Made by a program: the position numbers and the translations under genes. Under the pieces are notes generated by a model, which was not told where the DNA came from, did not search any database, and saw only the letters and a list, made by a program, of their open reading frames with translations. A DNA stretch of 64,000 nt. Origin: Clavulina sp. PMI_390. Lineage: Eukaryota > Basidiomycota > Agaricomycetes > Cantharellales > Hydnaceae. Position 1 is the first letter of the stretch, and every line of letters begins with the position of its first letter. The stretch covers positions 492,813-556,812 of the forward strand of contig WIDE01000007.1 in assembly GCA_015039315.1 (NCBI GenBank), read 5' to 3'. Shown one piece after another: positions 23,254 to 35,475 of the stretch.

Positions 23254-25738
23254 TTAAGCCTTGACGAAGAGATCCGTGAACTTGTCGACGGGCATCTGGC
23301 TGAGAGTCTTGAGGTCCGAAACAGCCTCCTTGATCCTGTTAAACGAGCGAACGTCCGTGTGTCAGTGAGCAAGCAAGCAGTGATGTCCGGATAGAAAGAA
23401 TGCGCACTTGGTTTGTTGAGCCGCGTCGAAGTGTGGGGCGATGTGCTTGTCGAACTTGGCAAGCAGAAGTGGCGTACCCTCCGCGCGCTGCATAGATGCA
23501 GAGTCATGATTATGAAAGAAGAATTCATATGATCAGTAAAGTGCATCTGGGAGTATGGCCACACATCGAAGACTCACCCTGCGCTTGTGTCCAACAGGGT
23601 ACTCAACGACAACCTCATCAAGCACCGTACCGTCATTCAAAGTGACCAGCAGAGCATTACCGATCGAGCGCTTGGCGGGATCATGGTAGTCCACGCTGAA
23701 CGCCTTGTCCTCCTCGCAGTAGATCTTGGCGCGCAGAGCGTCGATGCGGGGGTCCGCAGCGGAGGCGTCGGTGCTGTACGAGGAGATTGCTGGGTGAGTC
23801 GAGGGAATTCGAGTGAGGGATATAGGTGTGTTGCGGGGGACGTACTAGGACTCGGTGGTGAGCTCGCCGTGGATAAGAGGGTAGGCAACCATGTAGCTGA
23901 TAGCGTGGCTGCAAAAGACGAATGATGCGTCAGTTAACTGCTGAGTATAATAGCCCAGAACACAATACGCACTCGCGATCCGCAAAATTGTCCAATGGGC
24001 CCTGCTTATCAATAATACTATCATACCACCAAGCACGCATCAGTACCAGCTCTCTCTCCCTCCCTATAACCACAAAAGGACTTCTTACCGAATAGCAGCC
24101 TCCTGAGTCCTGATGCGCACACTCTTAATATCATCGCTCGTCTTGCCCATCGAAGCAAGCTTGGCATGGATCTGATGTGCAGCATCCACAGCAGTCTGGG
24201 CATGGAACTCGGCGGGGTACGAGATCTTGAACAGGACGTTCTCCATGATGTACGACCCGAACGGCATCTGGAACTCGAATTGCTTGCCCTAATCCAGAGT
24301 GTTAGAGAGTGAATGAAGACGCGAGAGAGAGGGACAGACGGACCTTGAAGAGGACGTCGTAGAAGCCCCAGGTCTTGGCGGTCAGCACGCCGGGAAGACC
24401 CATCTCGCCGCGCTGGACGAGCAATGCGAGGTTGACGGCGCGCGAGCACGCGTCACCTGCAGCCCATGACTTGCGCGAGCCCGTATTGGGTGCGTGGCGG
24501 TACGTGCGGAGGGATTGGCCATCGACGAAGGCTTGGGAGACTGCCTCAATCGTTTGGGAGTGGGAGAGGCCGCTATTGGGAGAAAGGTGAAGAAGTAATT
24601 GGGTAAAGCGAGAGCAGGATTATTAGATAAATGTTCCCTCAGTGCCTAGCATTGGGATAGATTATACTCACAGCAACTTGGAGACGACAGCGGTACTGGC
24701 GACCTTGACGAGCACGACGTGGTCGAGGCCGACACGGTTGAACGAGTTGAGGAGGGCAAGTCCACCCTGGATCTCGTGCGCCTTGACCATAGCTTCGAGG
24801 ACCTGGTGGATGGTGATGGGCTGGCCCTTGCGCGCGAGATGATCGGCGACGGCAAGGATAGCACCCAAGTTGTCCGAAGGGTGGCCCCCTAGAGATTGAG
24901 CAGTCCATCCCACGAAAGAGATGGAGAAGTGAGCGCACGAAGGAACGGGCGGAAACGGGTCATGTTAATGCATGAAAGAGATCATAACGCTAGAGATACT
25001 AACATTCAGCAGCGAGGAAGCAGTCGTTGAAGTCAAGCCAGCGAATCATGGTGCCAATGTTGAATGCACCACGGATGGGATCGAGCTGGAAGTTGGTACC
25101 AGGGACCTTGGTGCCTACGATCGACAATGAACACGCAAAAAAAAGCCGTCGATGATCAGTCAATCACTGCAAGATTTTTTTTTTCTCCTGGGTTGGTCGA
25201 TCTCGAAACGTACCGTTGGGAACGATGGTGCCTTCGACGACGGGGCCCATGAGACGAGCGCATTCCTTGAATCGGAGGCCCTCGAGGCCACATCCGATGG
25301 TGTCGATGAGGCAGAGACGGGCAGTCTCGAGTGCAAGGTCGGACTTGATCTCATAGTTGTGCACATAATCGGCAATGTCTGAATACCGGCAAATCAAATT
25401 TTCAGGGTCACAGCAGAGAAGTTTGGGTCAGTGAGCAGAAAGACGCGATAATCGACTGGGGTCGAACACTCACCTGTGAGGACGCTGTCAGGCTCTGGCC
25501 TGATAGCGCTTTCGCCGTGACCGTGTCCGCTCATGCTCAGGGTCGATGATGAGAATGCGCGAGTAGCTTGGAAGGTGCGTTGCGCGTTGGCGGCGAGGGT
25601 GCGTGCCGAGGCAAGTGTAGACGCAGTGGTGGTGGGTGGTCGGAGGGAGCGAGAAGCTGACCCACTTAGGCTTCGTGAACAAGTTGAGCTCGAACTCCGA
25701 GTGGGGAGTTGTGTTGCAAGGCGCCGCGACACAAACAT
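23254..25738 (-). CDS. prpD: Mitochondrial 2-methylcitrate dehydratase (MmgE/PrpD family)
   Basis: The enzyme dehydrates 2-methylcitrate to 2-methyl-cis-aconitate in the methylcitrate cycle, which detoxifies propionyl-CoA in mitochondria. The N-terminus ([18 protein letters not shown], continuing Ser/Arg/Ala-rich to FSSSTLS) lacks acidic residues for over 60 positions and looks like a matrix-targeting presequence. PrpD landmarks follow: [54 protein letters not shown], then [17 protein letters not shown] and [15 protein letters not shown]. The C-terminal lid contains [20 protein letters not shown]. About eight exons are separated by short introns, ending at TAA 23256-23254. The gene is divergent from TRM11. 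The other methylcitrate-cycle enzymes are not in the window. Confidence 0.94.
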
Positions 25739-26084
25739 CTTTTAGTTGCTCTAGAAAATGTCTTGAGGTACCTGAGGTCGTGTGGGTTGTTCTGGAATAT
25801 CAGGAGATTCCTGGGGATTTTTTGGACGACAGCTGGCTGTGGGTGGGGGTTGGAACGGCGGGACACACAAAACCGGTTCCGGGAACTGGGCGGACTTTTC
25901 TCCCACGCGTGTCTCGGCAACAACTCACTGCTGGGTAGGGCCAAACAACACATCTACTATCACAGCGATCTACCCACTTCCTTATCATCGGGGTTCTTAC
26001 CAGATACTTGATTCGAAAAGGGGCTGATTTTCCCACTACCCTTCACTCTCTCGATCTAAGCAACCTCAAACTAGACAGCTCAAA
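25739..26084. promoter_or_regulatory. Divergent promoter region of prpD and TRM11
   Basis: The start codons of prpD (minus) and TRM11 (plus) are 346 bases apart, so they share one promoter interval. No clear TATA box is visible on either side. The right end is pyrimidine-rich (CTTCACTCTCTCGATC at about 26042), typical near fungal transcription starts. Confidence 0.55.
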
Positions 26085-28210
26085 ATGCCGGAATACTTTA
26101 TCCACTTTGCCCTTGCGCATAACGAATTTCGCATACCTGAACTACTATCCATCTGCGAGCTTTTGGATGTAAACATCGAGCTCCCCGCCGATCCTGCTGA
26201 GCGGGATCTCAATAGGCCGTTCATGGTAGTCAAGCTCGAAAATGACGAGGCCGCAAAGAAAATCGCGAGCCGCTGCATTTTGGTAAAGTAATCATCTACT
26301 GAGTGCCTCCAGTGATAGATCGACTGTTCTAAACCTGCAAACTCTTCTATTACCCGTGATGATAACCAACAGAGCCATCTATGCCTTATGGGCCCATAGC
26401 ACCACATACGCAAGTCTCCACGAAATCAATCGAGCTAATTCGCACCTTTGGATGCAATATCAACCATCCGCTTCCTTCAAATTCGTCGTCGACTCTATTC
26501 ATCACCGCATCCCACAAAAGCGGATACGCGAGACGATCCAGAGCTTCAGCTACATGGCATGGAAGGGTCCGATCGACATGAAGAACCCGGAAGTTGTATT
26601 GACCTGCTTGGAAGAATGTGAGTAGTATATTGTAGTATGGGGTTATACTGGGCTCCATCTTATGAGCTAATAACTGCACTTTGTTAATTGTCGGGATGTA
26701 GATAGTGGACCTGACCCTTCCGCAAAACGGTCAGAGCACGATGGCGAGTTTATCCATCTATACTTCGGGAGACTCGTACGTGTTCACTTTCTCCGTCTAC
26801 TCTTCTGTCTGCCCGTGCTATAATATATCTGTTATCATCTCCTACGGTAGCTTTCAGAAGAAGGAGCCACGCGCCATCTCGTCACCAAGTTTGACGTCAA
26901 ACAACGCGTATTCTACGGTAATACGAGTATGGATGCTGAAGTGAGCCTGCTAATGGCAAACCAAGCGCAGGTGCGATCCACTTCATTAAAAAAATGCTAG
27001 TTTGTTATTTCCGTTTCTCAAAGTCTCCCCTCTTGCGTGTAGGCAGCTCCAGGAAAGCTGGTGTATGACCCCTTTGCAGGGACAGGGAGCATGCTATATG
27101 TTCGTTAGAGACCCTGCCATCGCCCTTTCGTCATACAATGCTAATATTGATCTTATTCCGTCACACTACTACGCGCAATGATTGCAGACAGCAGCGCATT
27201 TTGGGGCGTTTGTAGTTGGCTCTGATCTCGACGGGAGACAGATGCGGGGGAAAAGTACGCCAGCGACCACTCCCATCCCACTTCACGATATGAGCTGACA
27301 TTCTCTCTATCCCCTCTACTAGATGCGACATCATCGGGAACGTTACGAGCCGCAACACAATATGGCGTTGCCCATCGACTCGTCGACTCGCTTACATTTG
27401 ATGTGACGAGGAATCCCTGGCGATGCGGGGAATTATTCGACGCGATTGTTACTGATCCTCCTTGTAAGTATTCTTTATCTTTCTGCTCATGAATGTTCCT
27501 AACTGACATTGCTATTATGCGGGTAAAAAGATGGGGTGCGAGCTGGTGCGAAACGATTAGGAGGGAAGAAAAAGAATGGCGAGCTGCGAGAGGAACCGAT
27601 CGTGCTTGAGGATGGGCAGTTGGCGCATACGTGAGTGACTCAAATGTCTCATAGTTCCCTACATTTCACTCATCCTCCACACCTTATAGTAAACCAACGT
27701 ATGTCCCACCCACCAAGCCTTACGAGCTCTCCGACCTCGCCCAAGATCTCGTCCATTTCGCGGCATACATGCTCAAACCGGGCGGCAGACTCGTATTCTT
27801 CCTCCCTACCGTGACGGACGAGTATCAAGATGTGGATATCCCGCGCGCCGAGGGCATGGAGCTCGTGGCGAATTCGCTGCAGGATTTTGGGAAGTGGGGA
27901 CGAAGACTTATCACTATGGTGAAGACAGCGGATAAGCCTGTGGACCCACCGCGGTTTCTTGGTGCGGAGGATGCGCCTAGTGAGGGGGGGATTAAGTCGG
28001 ACACTGTGCCTGCACATAAGAACTTCCGCGTGAAGGTTTGTTTTGGCTTCGAATATGGTATTTTTTATGGTATATGCTAACTATATCTCTTGACAGTATT
28101 TCCAAGGGTTTCAGACTGGAGGGAGTGATTCGGTTTCTGGTGCTGAGGATAACAAACCTGCTACGGGTGACGGAGGTGCCTCAACTACCACTTCAACAAC
28201 GAATCCTTAG
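26085..28210 (+). CDS. TRM11: tRNA (guanine(10)-N2)-methyltransferase catalytic subunit TRM11
   Basis: Trm11, with its partner Trm112, methylates G10 of tRNAs using S-adenosylmethionine. The start MPEYFIHFALAHNEFRIPEL is typical of the N-terminal THUMP-containing half. AHSTTYASLHEINRANSHLW and a FSYMAWKGPIDMKNPE block follow. The Rossmann-fold half has motif I VYDPFAGTGSML (about 27060), GSDLDGRQMRGK, and the catalytic motif IV TDPPYGVRAG (about 27450-27545 across an intron). Its end, GRLVFFLPTVTDEYQDVDIP, and the Gly/Ser/Thr-rich tail reach TAG 28208-28210. About nine exons are present; a TAGTTGCTCT-like promoter is not obvious. The next gene starts only 168 bases downstream on the same strand. 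Confidence 0.93.
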
Positions 28211-28333
28211 CTTATTAACCTTGAGAGACCCTGCACCCAACCCACGTGTAGCGAATTATTTCATTTTGTACACCTCAAAGGAAAAATAATTTTTGTTTGG
28301 GATTTCTCATTGTACATGCATTCGACATTGAGT

Positions 28334-28378
28334 ATGATTGTTCCCACGGCTCGTGACCCAGAAGAGTGTGACGGCTGA
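28334..28378 (+). promoter_or_regulatory. Possible upstream ORF abutting the lysyl-tRNA synthetase start
   Basis: An ATG at 28334 opens a 14-codon frame (MIVPTARDPEECDG) ending in TGA at 28376-28378, directly against the ATG at 28379. If the leader includes it, re-initiation could bias use of the downstream start. Whether the transcript starts far enough upstream is unknown. Confidence 0.3.
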
Positions 28379-30965
28379 ATGCTGAGATTTTTGAGTCGGT
28401 CGCGCGTAACGGCTTTTGGTCTTAATCGACCGTACACTTGTCCTCGATCTATCCAACCCTTGGCCAATCGCCGTCCGATCTCAACCAGCATGGCATCGAA
28501 CGCCCCAGCAGAGCCTGTGGGCACCCACCAGGACCCCGTCACTGGCGAGATGATCTCCAAGTCGTGAGTATTCGCCGGCCAGTCGTCTCTCGTGTTCACA
28601 TGACTCATCTGTAGACACTTTCTTCTCTATCGTCTTGCGCATTGACGGCATGGTTTGTCCTGGTGTCTCCCCCTGGACGCGATCCTCGGTTGCCCGCATA
28701 TTTTGCGTGGTGCTTGTGACGCCGGCTCGATGAAATGACTCCAACCTGTAGTGAGCTCAAGAAGAGACAGAAGGCAAGAGAAAATGCAGCGAAGAAGGCG
28801 GAAAAGGCCGCTGCTGCACCTCCCGCGGCGGCCACCTCGTCCAAGGCTGCCGCTGCTGAGTCTGAGGAACACCTGGACCCCAGCGTGAGTTTATTCGCCG
28901 TTGTCTTGCGTATCGTCGTTATGCTAATAAAAATCATCTTCTTTATCTTCCCTCCTTGTGCTATCTTATGGTCAACTTGTCCAGCAATACTTTGAGCTGC
29001 GATCCCGCCAGATCCAGAAACTCCGCCAGACACTCAACCCTAATCCCTACCCGCACAAGTTCGAGGTGACCAAGTCACTATCAGACTTTGTGAGGGATTA
29101 TGGGGGTGAAGGTGTTGTGCCCCCTGGGGAGCGCCACACAGAAGTCGTCAGCGTTGCGGGGCGAGTGCATAGCATACGTGCGAGCAGCTCCAAGCTGAGG
29201 TTCTATGACCTTCACGGAGAGGGGATGAAGATTCAGATCATGGCGAGTGCCAAGTGAGTACATGCTCTCGTTTTCCTGTTTTGTTGAAATTTGGATCAGT
29301 TGACTAACCATTCCTCTCTCTATGCGCGCAGGGATTCAACAAACCCCGACGGATTCGTCGAGCTACATGACCTCTTCCGACGAGGAGACATTGTTGGCGT
29401 TACTGGTGTCCCCTCGCGTACCAAAATGGGCGAGCTCTCCATCTCCCCTTCTTCCATGCAGCTCCTAGCCCCCAACCTACACCAGCTTCCCACCTCACAT
29501 TACGGGCTCAAGAACCAAGAGGAGCGATATCGCAAGCGCTACCTTGATCTCATCCTGAACGACAACACCCGCAAGATTTTCGTCACCCGCTCGCGCATCG
29601 TCAACTATGTGCGCAAGTTCTTGGATAACCTAGGTTTCCTTGAGGTTGAGACTCCCATGATGAACATGATTGCGGGTGGTGCCACCGCCAAGCCCTTCGT
29701 CACTCACCACAACGATCTGAACCTCGACCTCTTCCTCCGAGTAGCTCCCGAACTGTTCCTCAAGGAGCTCGTCGTGGGTGGGCTCGACCGAGTGTACGAG
29801 ATTGGGCGTCTGTTCCGTAACGAGGGCATTGACATGACGCACAACCCCGAGTTCACCTCATGCGAGTTCTACATGGCGTACGCGGACATGTACGACATTA
29901 TGGACCTGACAGAGTCCCTTGTTACGGGTCTCGTCATGCATCTGACTGGCGGGAGCACCAAGATGCTGTATCACCCGGATGGCAAGCCGGATCCCAAGGA
30001 TGACGAGGAGACTGCGAAGAACAAGCGTGTGTGGGAGCTGGATTTCGCAAGGCCGTGGAAGCGCTATGATATGATTACGACGCTGGAGGAGAAGCTTGGC
30101 GTCAAGTTCCCTCCAGGGGAGGAGCTCGCCTCCGAAGAGACTAACAAGTGGCTTCGGGAAGTGTGCAAGAAGGTAAGAACCATCGCTATCCATGTGTGCT
30201 TCTAAACATCCCCTAACCATGATCTCGTTTTTTTTAGCACAACGTGGATTGCAGTGAGCCGAGGACGACTGCTCGTCTGATCGACAAGGTATTGCCTAAC
30301 CCAATACTATGTCTACGATCATAACTAATCTTGTACTTCTTCATAGCTTGTGGGCGAGTTTATTGAGCCCCTCTGCATCAGCCCTGGCTTCATTGGTTCG
30401 TCGTACATGTCGCACCTCCTCACTGCAATCCTGACAAAATTCGCTTTCTAGTTGGTCACCCCCACCTCATGTCACCACTCGCCAAGTGGCACCGTGACCG
30501 CCCCGGCTTGTGTGAGCGTTTCGAAGGCTTCCTCTGTGGCAAGGAGATTTGCAATGCCTACACCGAGTTGAACGATCCTTTCGAGCAACGTGCACGCTTT
30601 GAGGAGCAAATGCGCCAGAAGGCAGCAGGTGACGACGAGGCTCAAGGTATCGACGAAGTGTTCGTAAATGCCCTCGAGCATGGTTTGCCGCCTACCGGTG
30701 GATGGGGCATGGGTATTGATCGCTTGGTCATGTTCTTGACTGACTCGACAAGTGAGTCATTCTGCGCTGTTCCTCTCAATTCCTTTTTCGCACGAGCGAG
30801 TATACTCAATTTCATTTTTCCTGACTCATAGATATCAAGGAGGTCCTGCTATTCCCTGCGATGAAGCCCGAGCAGAATACAGCGCCGACAACTGCTGCTG
30901 CTGGGACGACCGCACCTGCCCCTGTCCCAGCGATGACTGGCCAGGTCCCAGGACAAGAAGTCTAG
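28379..30965 (+). CDS. KRS1: Lysyl-tRNA synthetase, class II, probably dual-targeted
   Basis: This enzyme charges tRNA-Lys. From the upstream ATG (28379) the product begins [18 protein letters not shown], rich in Arg and free of acidic residues, as in mitochondrial presequences. An in-frame ATG at 28490 ([14 protein letters not shown]) would give the cytosolic form. A Lys/Ala-rich helix follows ([18 protein letters not shown]), then the OB-fold anticodon-binding domain (about 29080-29460). The catalytic core has motif 1 in [12 protein letters not shown], motif 2 in [18 protein letters not shown], and motif 3 in [16 protein letters not shown]. Six short introns interrupt it. Stop is TAG 30963-30965 after an Ala/Pro/Thr-rich tail. 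Length and motif order are normal for eukaryotic KRS. Confidence 0.96.
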
Positions 30966-31184
30966 ACGATAAAAAGAAAATCATCCTCCTTCTCGACCTC
31001 GACTCCCCGATATTTTTTGCTACATTACAGTACCGTACCTGTACATTGCTATTGATTGTGCTCTCGTCCTTTGCTAGCCGGTGCAGGGTCCAAAAATTGA
31101 AATTTGACGCCTCAATCAATTCGTGACAGGTTACTGTGAGAACATTGGGTCACGACTTGTGACTCGACCTGACACTCCTTGCCA

Positions 31185-33088
31185 ATGTCGACAGACTGGG
31201 GTGCTGCCTTGAGCGCATTTGATGTGCTACGAAACCAGGTGATTTCATTTCAGTGAACTGGTTACTGTGTCGGATGTGAATTAAGACACCGAAATAGTTT
31301 CACTCCCTCCAGCAATTGGAAGCAAAGCTCGACTCGCTCGTCCCAGTTCTTGCGCGTGTCGAGCACCTTGAAACCACTGTGAATGAGTTGAGAGAGACAG
31401 TATCATCTCTTGAGAGCCGCCTATCTCGCCGGGAGGCAGTCGCTTCGCAGCATCATGGTCTGATCCACAAGATGCGGGAGCAAATGACTATGCTGAATGA
31501 CGGCCTTGACCAGCTTTCCGGGATCCATGACGCTGCGTCTCGGATTGACACTGTGGACTATACTCGCGAGGTCGAGATGGAGGATGTACGGAGCACTATC
31601 TCGGAGGATGAGGTATTGAGCCAACTGGACCCAGATTTGGACCCGCACAACCACCCCACCGTTGATTCCACTCGCCCCTCACCGTCCCCGGATCGCTCAA
31701 ATGACTATATATCGAACAATCCTGCCTCGACACAATCTTTCAATCCGGTCTCCTCGCCTCCTCCTCAGACCTCGACCTTCGCAACAACCTTCCCACAATT
31801 GCATGTTAGCCCGATTAGCGCTAGGACATCATCAAGCGACCAAGCGGCTCTCCTTCGACTACGTCAAGACCTAGGCATGGCGGATGCAAGCAGCTCTCAA
31901 GAGCCCTTATACCCCGTTGTTACGCCATCAAGGAATTTGGCCCAGCCTGGTGAGTAGTCACGCCAATCGTCAAAAGATATACTGATATTCAAGTCTCCCG
32001 CACCAATCATTTCTCTTGTTCTTTCCCTAGTAAATCACGGTGCTCAGCTGTTCGCACAAATACCGGTTTACAAGACGCCCGCCAAAGCCCAGTCATCCAG
32101 AAAGAGAAGGGGGTTGAATGAGTGAGTAATTCACTATTCTTCTTCAAAGTGAGTACTAATTTCTCTCCACAGGTCACCTGATTCGGCCTCTCGATCGCCA
32201 CGAGCTAACGACTCGTCGGACTACTCGACTGCTTCCGAAGGTCGACATATCCCTGCCCGTCCCATCACTCCACCCAGTCCTGCCAGTCCCGCCATGTTTG
32301 CCTCCCGCTTCCGACCCGCTTCATCATCACTCCGAGCACTCCCCAAAGTCCTTCCTCACCCTCAACCCCCCACCTCGCCCTCCAAGTCTACTGCCTCACT
32401 CGCCAGCACGGTCCCAGTCCCTGGTTCATATCCCAAAGAACCGCGCATGTCGTTTGGAGGTCGTACTATCAAGGCCACCCCACTTTTGACCCCTCCTCAA
32501 TCCCAAGAATCATCCTCAGCCTCTCTTCTCGCCGACAAGGGGAAGGGTCGCGACCCCCAAATGCACTATCCTTCGCCCGAACCTTTCTCGCCTCCGAAGC
32601 CAAGCAGCTCGGTTTCTCAGTCAACCTCAACTTTCTCACCCTCCTCCCGCATCATCAACGGGCCCTCTTCTGCCTCTTCGTCAAAGGACATTACTCTCAC
32701 TACTCGACAGGGAGCCATCCACAATACCCTCAAAGGTAACTCGGTGGATGGTACTTACTTGACGGAGCTGGCTGGGATCCTCGATATGGGCGACGATCTA
32801 GCAGCCTTCGGACACCTCTCCAAGTGAGTTTGATTTATCTCTCTTGTATATCACACCTAAGGGTCACATGCGCTTGTCTTCTCGTCCAGCGATGTCTTCG
32901 CTATGGTTGCTTCGGGAGTTGTTCGGATCATGCCCACAGAGGACAACAATGACGAGGTACGCTCAGGGAGCTGTCTATTCAGGATTGCTTTTGAGGGTAT
33001 TCTAACAAATGCATTGTCTCCGTAGGATGACTGGCTTCTTCAGCTTGTACCAAACCCTCCTGGACGTGTGGTGTTCTCGATCGATTGA
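31185..33088 (+). CDS. Coiled-coil, Ser/Pro-rich protein, unrecognised
   Basis: The first exon (31185-31238) encodes MSTDWGAALSAFDVLRNQ. The second starts at 31313 with QLEAKLDSLVPVLARVEHLE. It forms a clear coiled coil of about 80 residues with heptad leucines (NELRETVSSLESRLSRRE). A long Ser/Pro-rich middle follows (about 31660-32700), with a KTPAKAQSSRKRRGLNE basic patch. The C-terminal region (about 32690-33088) is more ordered and ends DWLLQLVPNPPGRVVFSID before TGA 33086-33088. Five or six exons in total give roughly 520 residues. I recognise no known family; the coiled coil suggests a scaffold or oligomeric role. Confidence 0.75.
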
Positions 33089-33374
33089 GCAATCCGCTGC
33101 TAATATCAGTTTGACATGCCTTCCTGTTACGCATCTTGACAACTTTCGTTACTCTTCTCAATCATGCCCGATCTTCGTTATTTCCTATTGTAATTTTTTT
33201 TTTTGCTTGTTGTTATGGAAGAAACACCCATTGTCCACGTGTTCATACATTAATGATTCTGAAAGGCACAAGGAATTTACTCTTTCGCAATAAATATAAG
33301 CAGGCACGAGAAATGATATGTGAGATCAATAGAGAAGCAACGTCGAGAATAAAGTCTGTCTTCATCGTTGGCCT

Positions 33375-35092
33375 CTAGTCCTCATCAAAGTATGGTGGAT
33401 GATCAATGGGTATATAAGATTGGGCGCGGAGCTTAAAGCTAGGAGAGACACAAATCTAGGGAAAGCACCAAATTACGTTTGATATCAGTTCAAATGATGA
33501 TGGACCATAAGCAATATGTTGACATACCTCTTCCAAGTCTCCAGCCTGGATCAAATATTCGCGCACATCGTCAGGGAGCGGCCTCATGAGAGATAGGCGC
33601 TTCAGGCGCCCTTTCCGACCCTCCACAAATGACTTCAACCGTTCTGTGTGACGATCCCCAAGGTGGATTTTCCATGAAGGGGGTTTGTAAAAGTACTCGG
33701 GAGCCTTCAAGATCAGCTCTTGTAGGTTGGGAAGCTTCCCATTCTCATGGAGGTTCACGGGATCACCCTCAAAATTGAATGCGTCCTGCGATGCAAATGC
33801 CGATAGCCAATGCAAATCTGCCGTCGCATCGTTGAAGGTGAGCGATTTGATTTGGCTTTCCAGTGTCGAGGGCTATAGATGAATAAGTGATTTTAGGACG
33901 AGGTCAGAAAAGGGCGCGATCACCAGAGATAGGGGAGAGGGTCATCAAATGACTGATGACTACTCACCAAAATCGAAATAAGGAAGCTAGAAGAACTAGA
34001 GATCTCAATAGAGGTGAGCATTGGTAGCTCTAGAGACTGCATGAGACCTCGTAGGACCGGCTGGTCGTCCCACATGAATCCATGGAATCTTATCGACCTT
34101 AGCTGGTCAAAGCTTTGAGCTGGGAAGCTTGTCACTTCGGAACGGGCCCTCCCTGGGTGACGGTAAAGGGTAAGGTGGTTCGGAGAATCAGTGCTTCTGA
34201 TCGCACCAAAGGCCTTGTCGATGATATCGGGGTTGAGGCCAATGCCCACATTATCAAAATTGCCTAGGGGGCCCAGTGACGAGGGCTGTATGCCGCGGAA
34301 ATGAAAAGTTTTGAGATTAGGAATATTGGCCTCGGATACTTCGATTTCCTGGGCCTGGCCCGAGAATAGGAACAGAGTGGAGAGTCTGGGCATAGGGGAT
34401 GCTAGTAAGGGGATGAGGCCCTCCGCAACCATCTCGGACGAGAGAACACAAGTCCGTAGGCATAAATCTCCAAAATTAGGGGAGAGCTCCGCAGCAAGAC
34501 GACATCGCTCCGTGAATGTGGTCTTTTTCGCAAGCTTCCAACGAGGACATATTTGGAAGTCGTCATCCGGCATATACATGTCTCCCCTGGAAGGATCCTC
34601 GCGGTCTTCTATCATCACAGAAAGGGGACGTGACCCTGCGAGCGCCGACCAGTTCCGGATTTTTCCAAGGGTCCAGACACCCCAGTCCGCTTGAACGAAG
34701 AGGTGGGGTAATGCGTTGACGGCCAACCTCCATTGGCGGGAGATATCGCAAACCCACTCGATTCGATTTGTTTGACTGGGGGAAGTGACGATCAGTTCGA
34801 TGATAGACTGCACTAGTTCAATGGGGAGGCCTTCGACTGGTGCAAGTGAGCCTGCCAATTTGGCTCGAGCTGTACGCAAGGTTCTATGCATTTTGGCTTG
34901 CGCATCATCGATCCTCTCGATTGAACGACTAAGCTCATTGAGGACCGCCTGTTTGGAAGATTTCAGCCCCTCGCGATGATGACCTGAGAGACTGAGAATA
35001 TGCGGTCCAGCAGACGCGGCGCTCAAGAGTGCAGCAACAAGATTGTCTTGTGCCGTTAGGTAAGCCGTCCAAAGCGACTCGTCGACTAGCAT
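33375..35092 (-). CDS. F-box-like protein, paralogue 1
   Basis: Three exons can be read: 35092-33968, 33872-33528 and a short terminal exon of about 90 nt ending at TAG 33377-33375. The protein begins MLVDESLWTAYLTAQDNL. A helical segment precedes the F-box-like core APVEGLPIELVQSIIELIV (about residues 95-115). Then come DISRQWRLAVNALPHLFV and a long beta/alpha repeat region resembling degenerate leucine-rich repeats (for example LTLYRHPGRARSE, SIRFHGFMWDDQP). The final exon ends YIPIDHPPYFDED. F-box proteins usually select substrates for SCF ubiquitin ligases. Paralogues are at 41177-42869 and 43433-45085. The TATA run at 35142-35151 is about 50 bases upstream. Confidence 0.8.
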
Positions 35093-35475
35093 ATGGAGAG
35101 ATCAAGTAGATGCACCTAGATGGTATGCTCGGGCTAGACTCTATATATATAAATTGATGTTGCGAGGGATCGGGCTCAAGCCAAGCAGCAGATTACGGTT
35201 GTGTGCAAAGCGATGACCCCAACACAGTTCGGATTCCCACGGCCAGACAATGGATTCAAACCTTGAGCGATCTATATTGGGTTTTGTTGATAGGCGCTAC
35301 ACACTGAGCTGAAGTAATAAGGTAAGGAAAAATCACGTCGCTCGAAGGAGTGGAGTGGAGAAGTGACAGGAAGTGGTATGAAAGGGCGGGGAGGTATAAC
35401 GGAGGAAATTGTGAAGGGAGAGTAGACGGAAAGAGCAGATTATAAGATCATTTATACGTCTACACCACTGAGGCT
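35093..35475. other. Intergenic region between F-box-like 1 and the zinc-finger gene
   Basis: About 380 bases hold the F-box promoter and the 3' flank of the zinc-finger gene. A purine-rich stretch lies at 35335-35440. No gene is seen. Confidence 0.55.
35142..35151 (-). promoter_or_regulatory. TATA box of F-box-like paralogue 1
   Basis: A run of alternating T and A (TATATATATA, followed by AA on the plus strand) lies 50 bases upstream of the minus-strand ATG at 35092. Position and sequence fit a TATA element. Confidence 0.5.

Noticed and set aside
35160..35280. tRNA-like GTTCGGATTCCC box
   Set aside because: No matching A box or acceptor stem could be folded around it.
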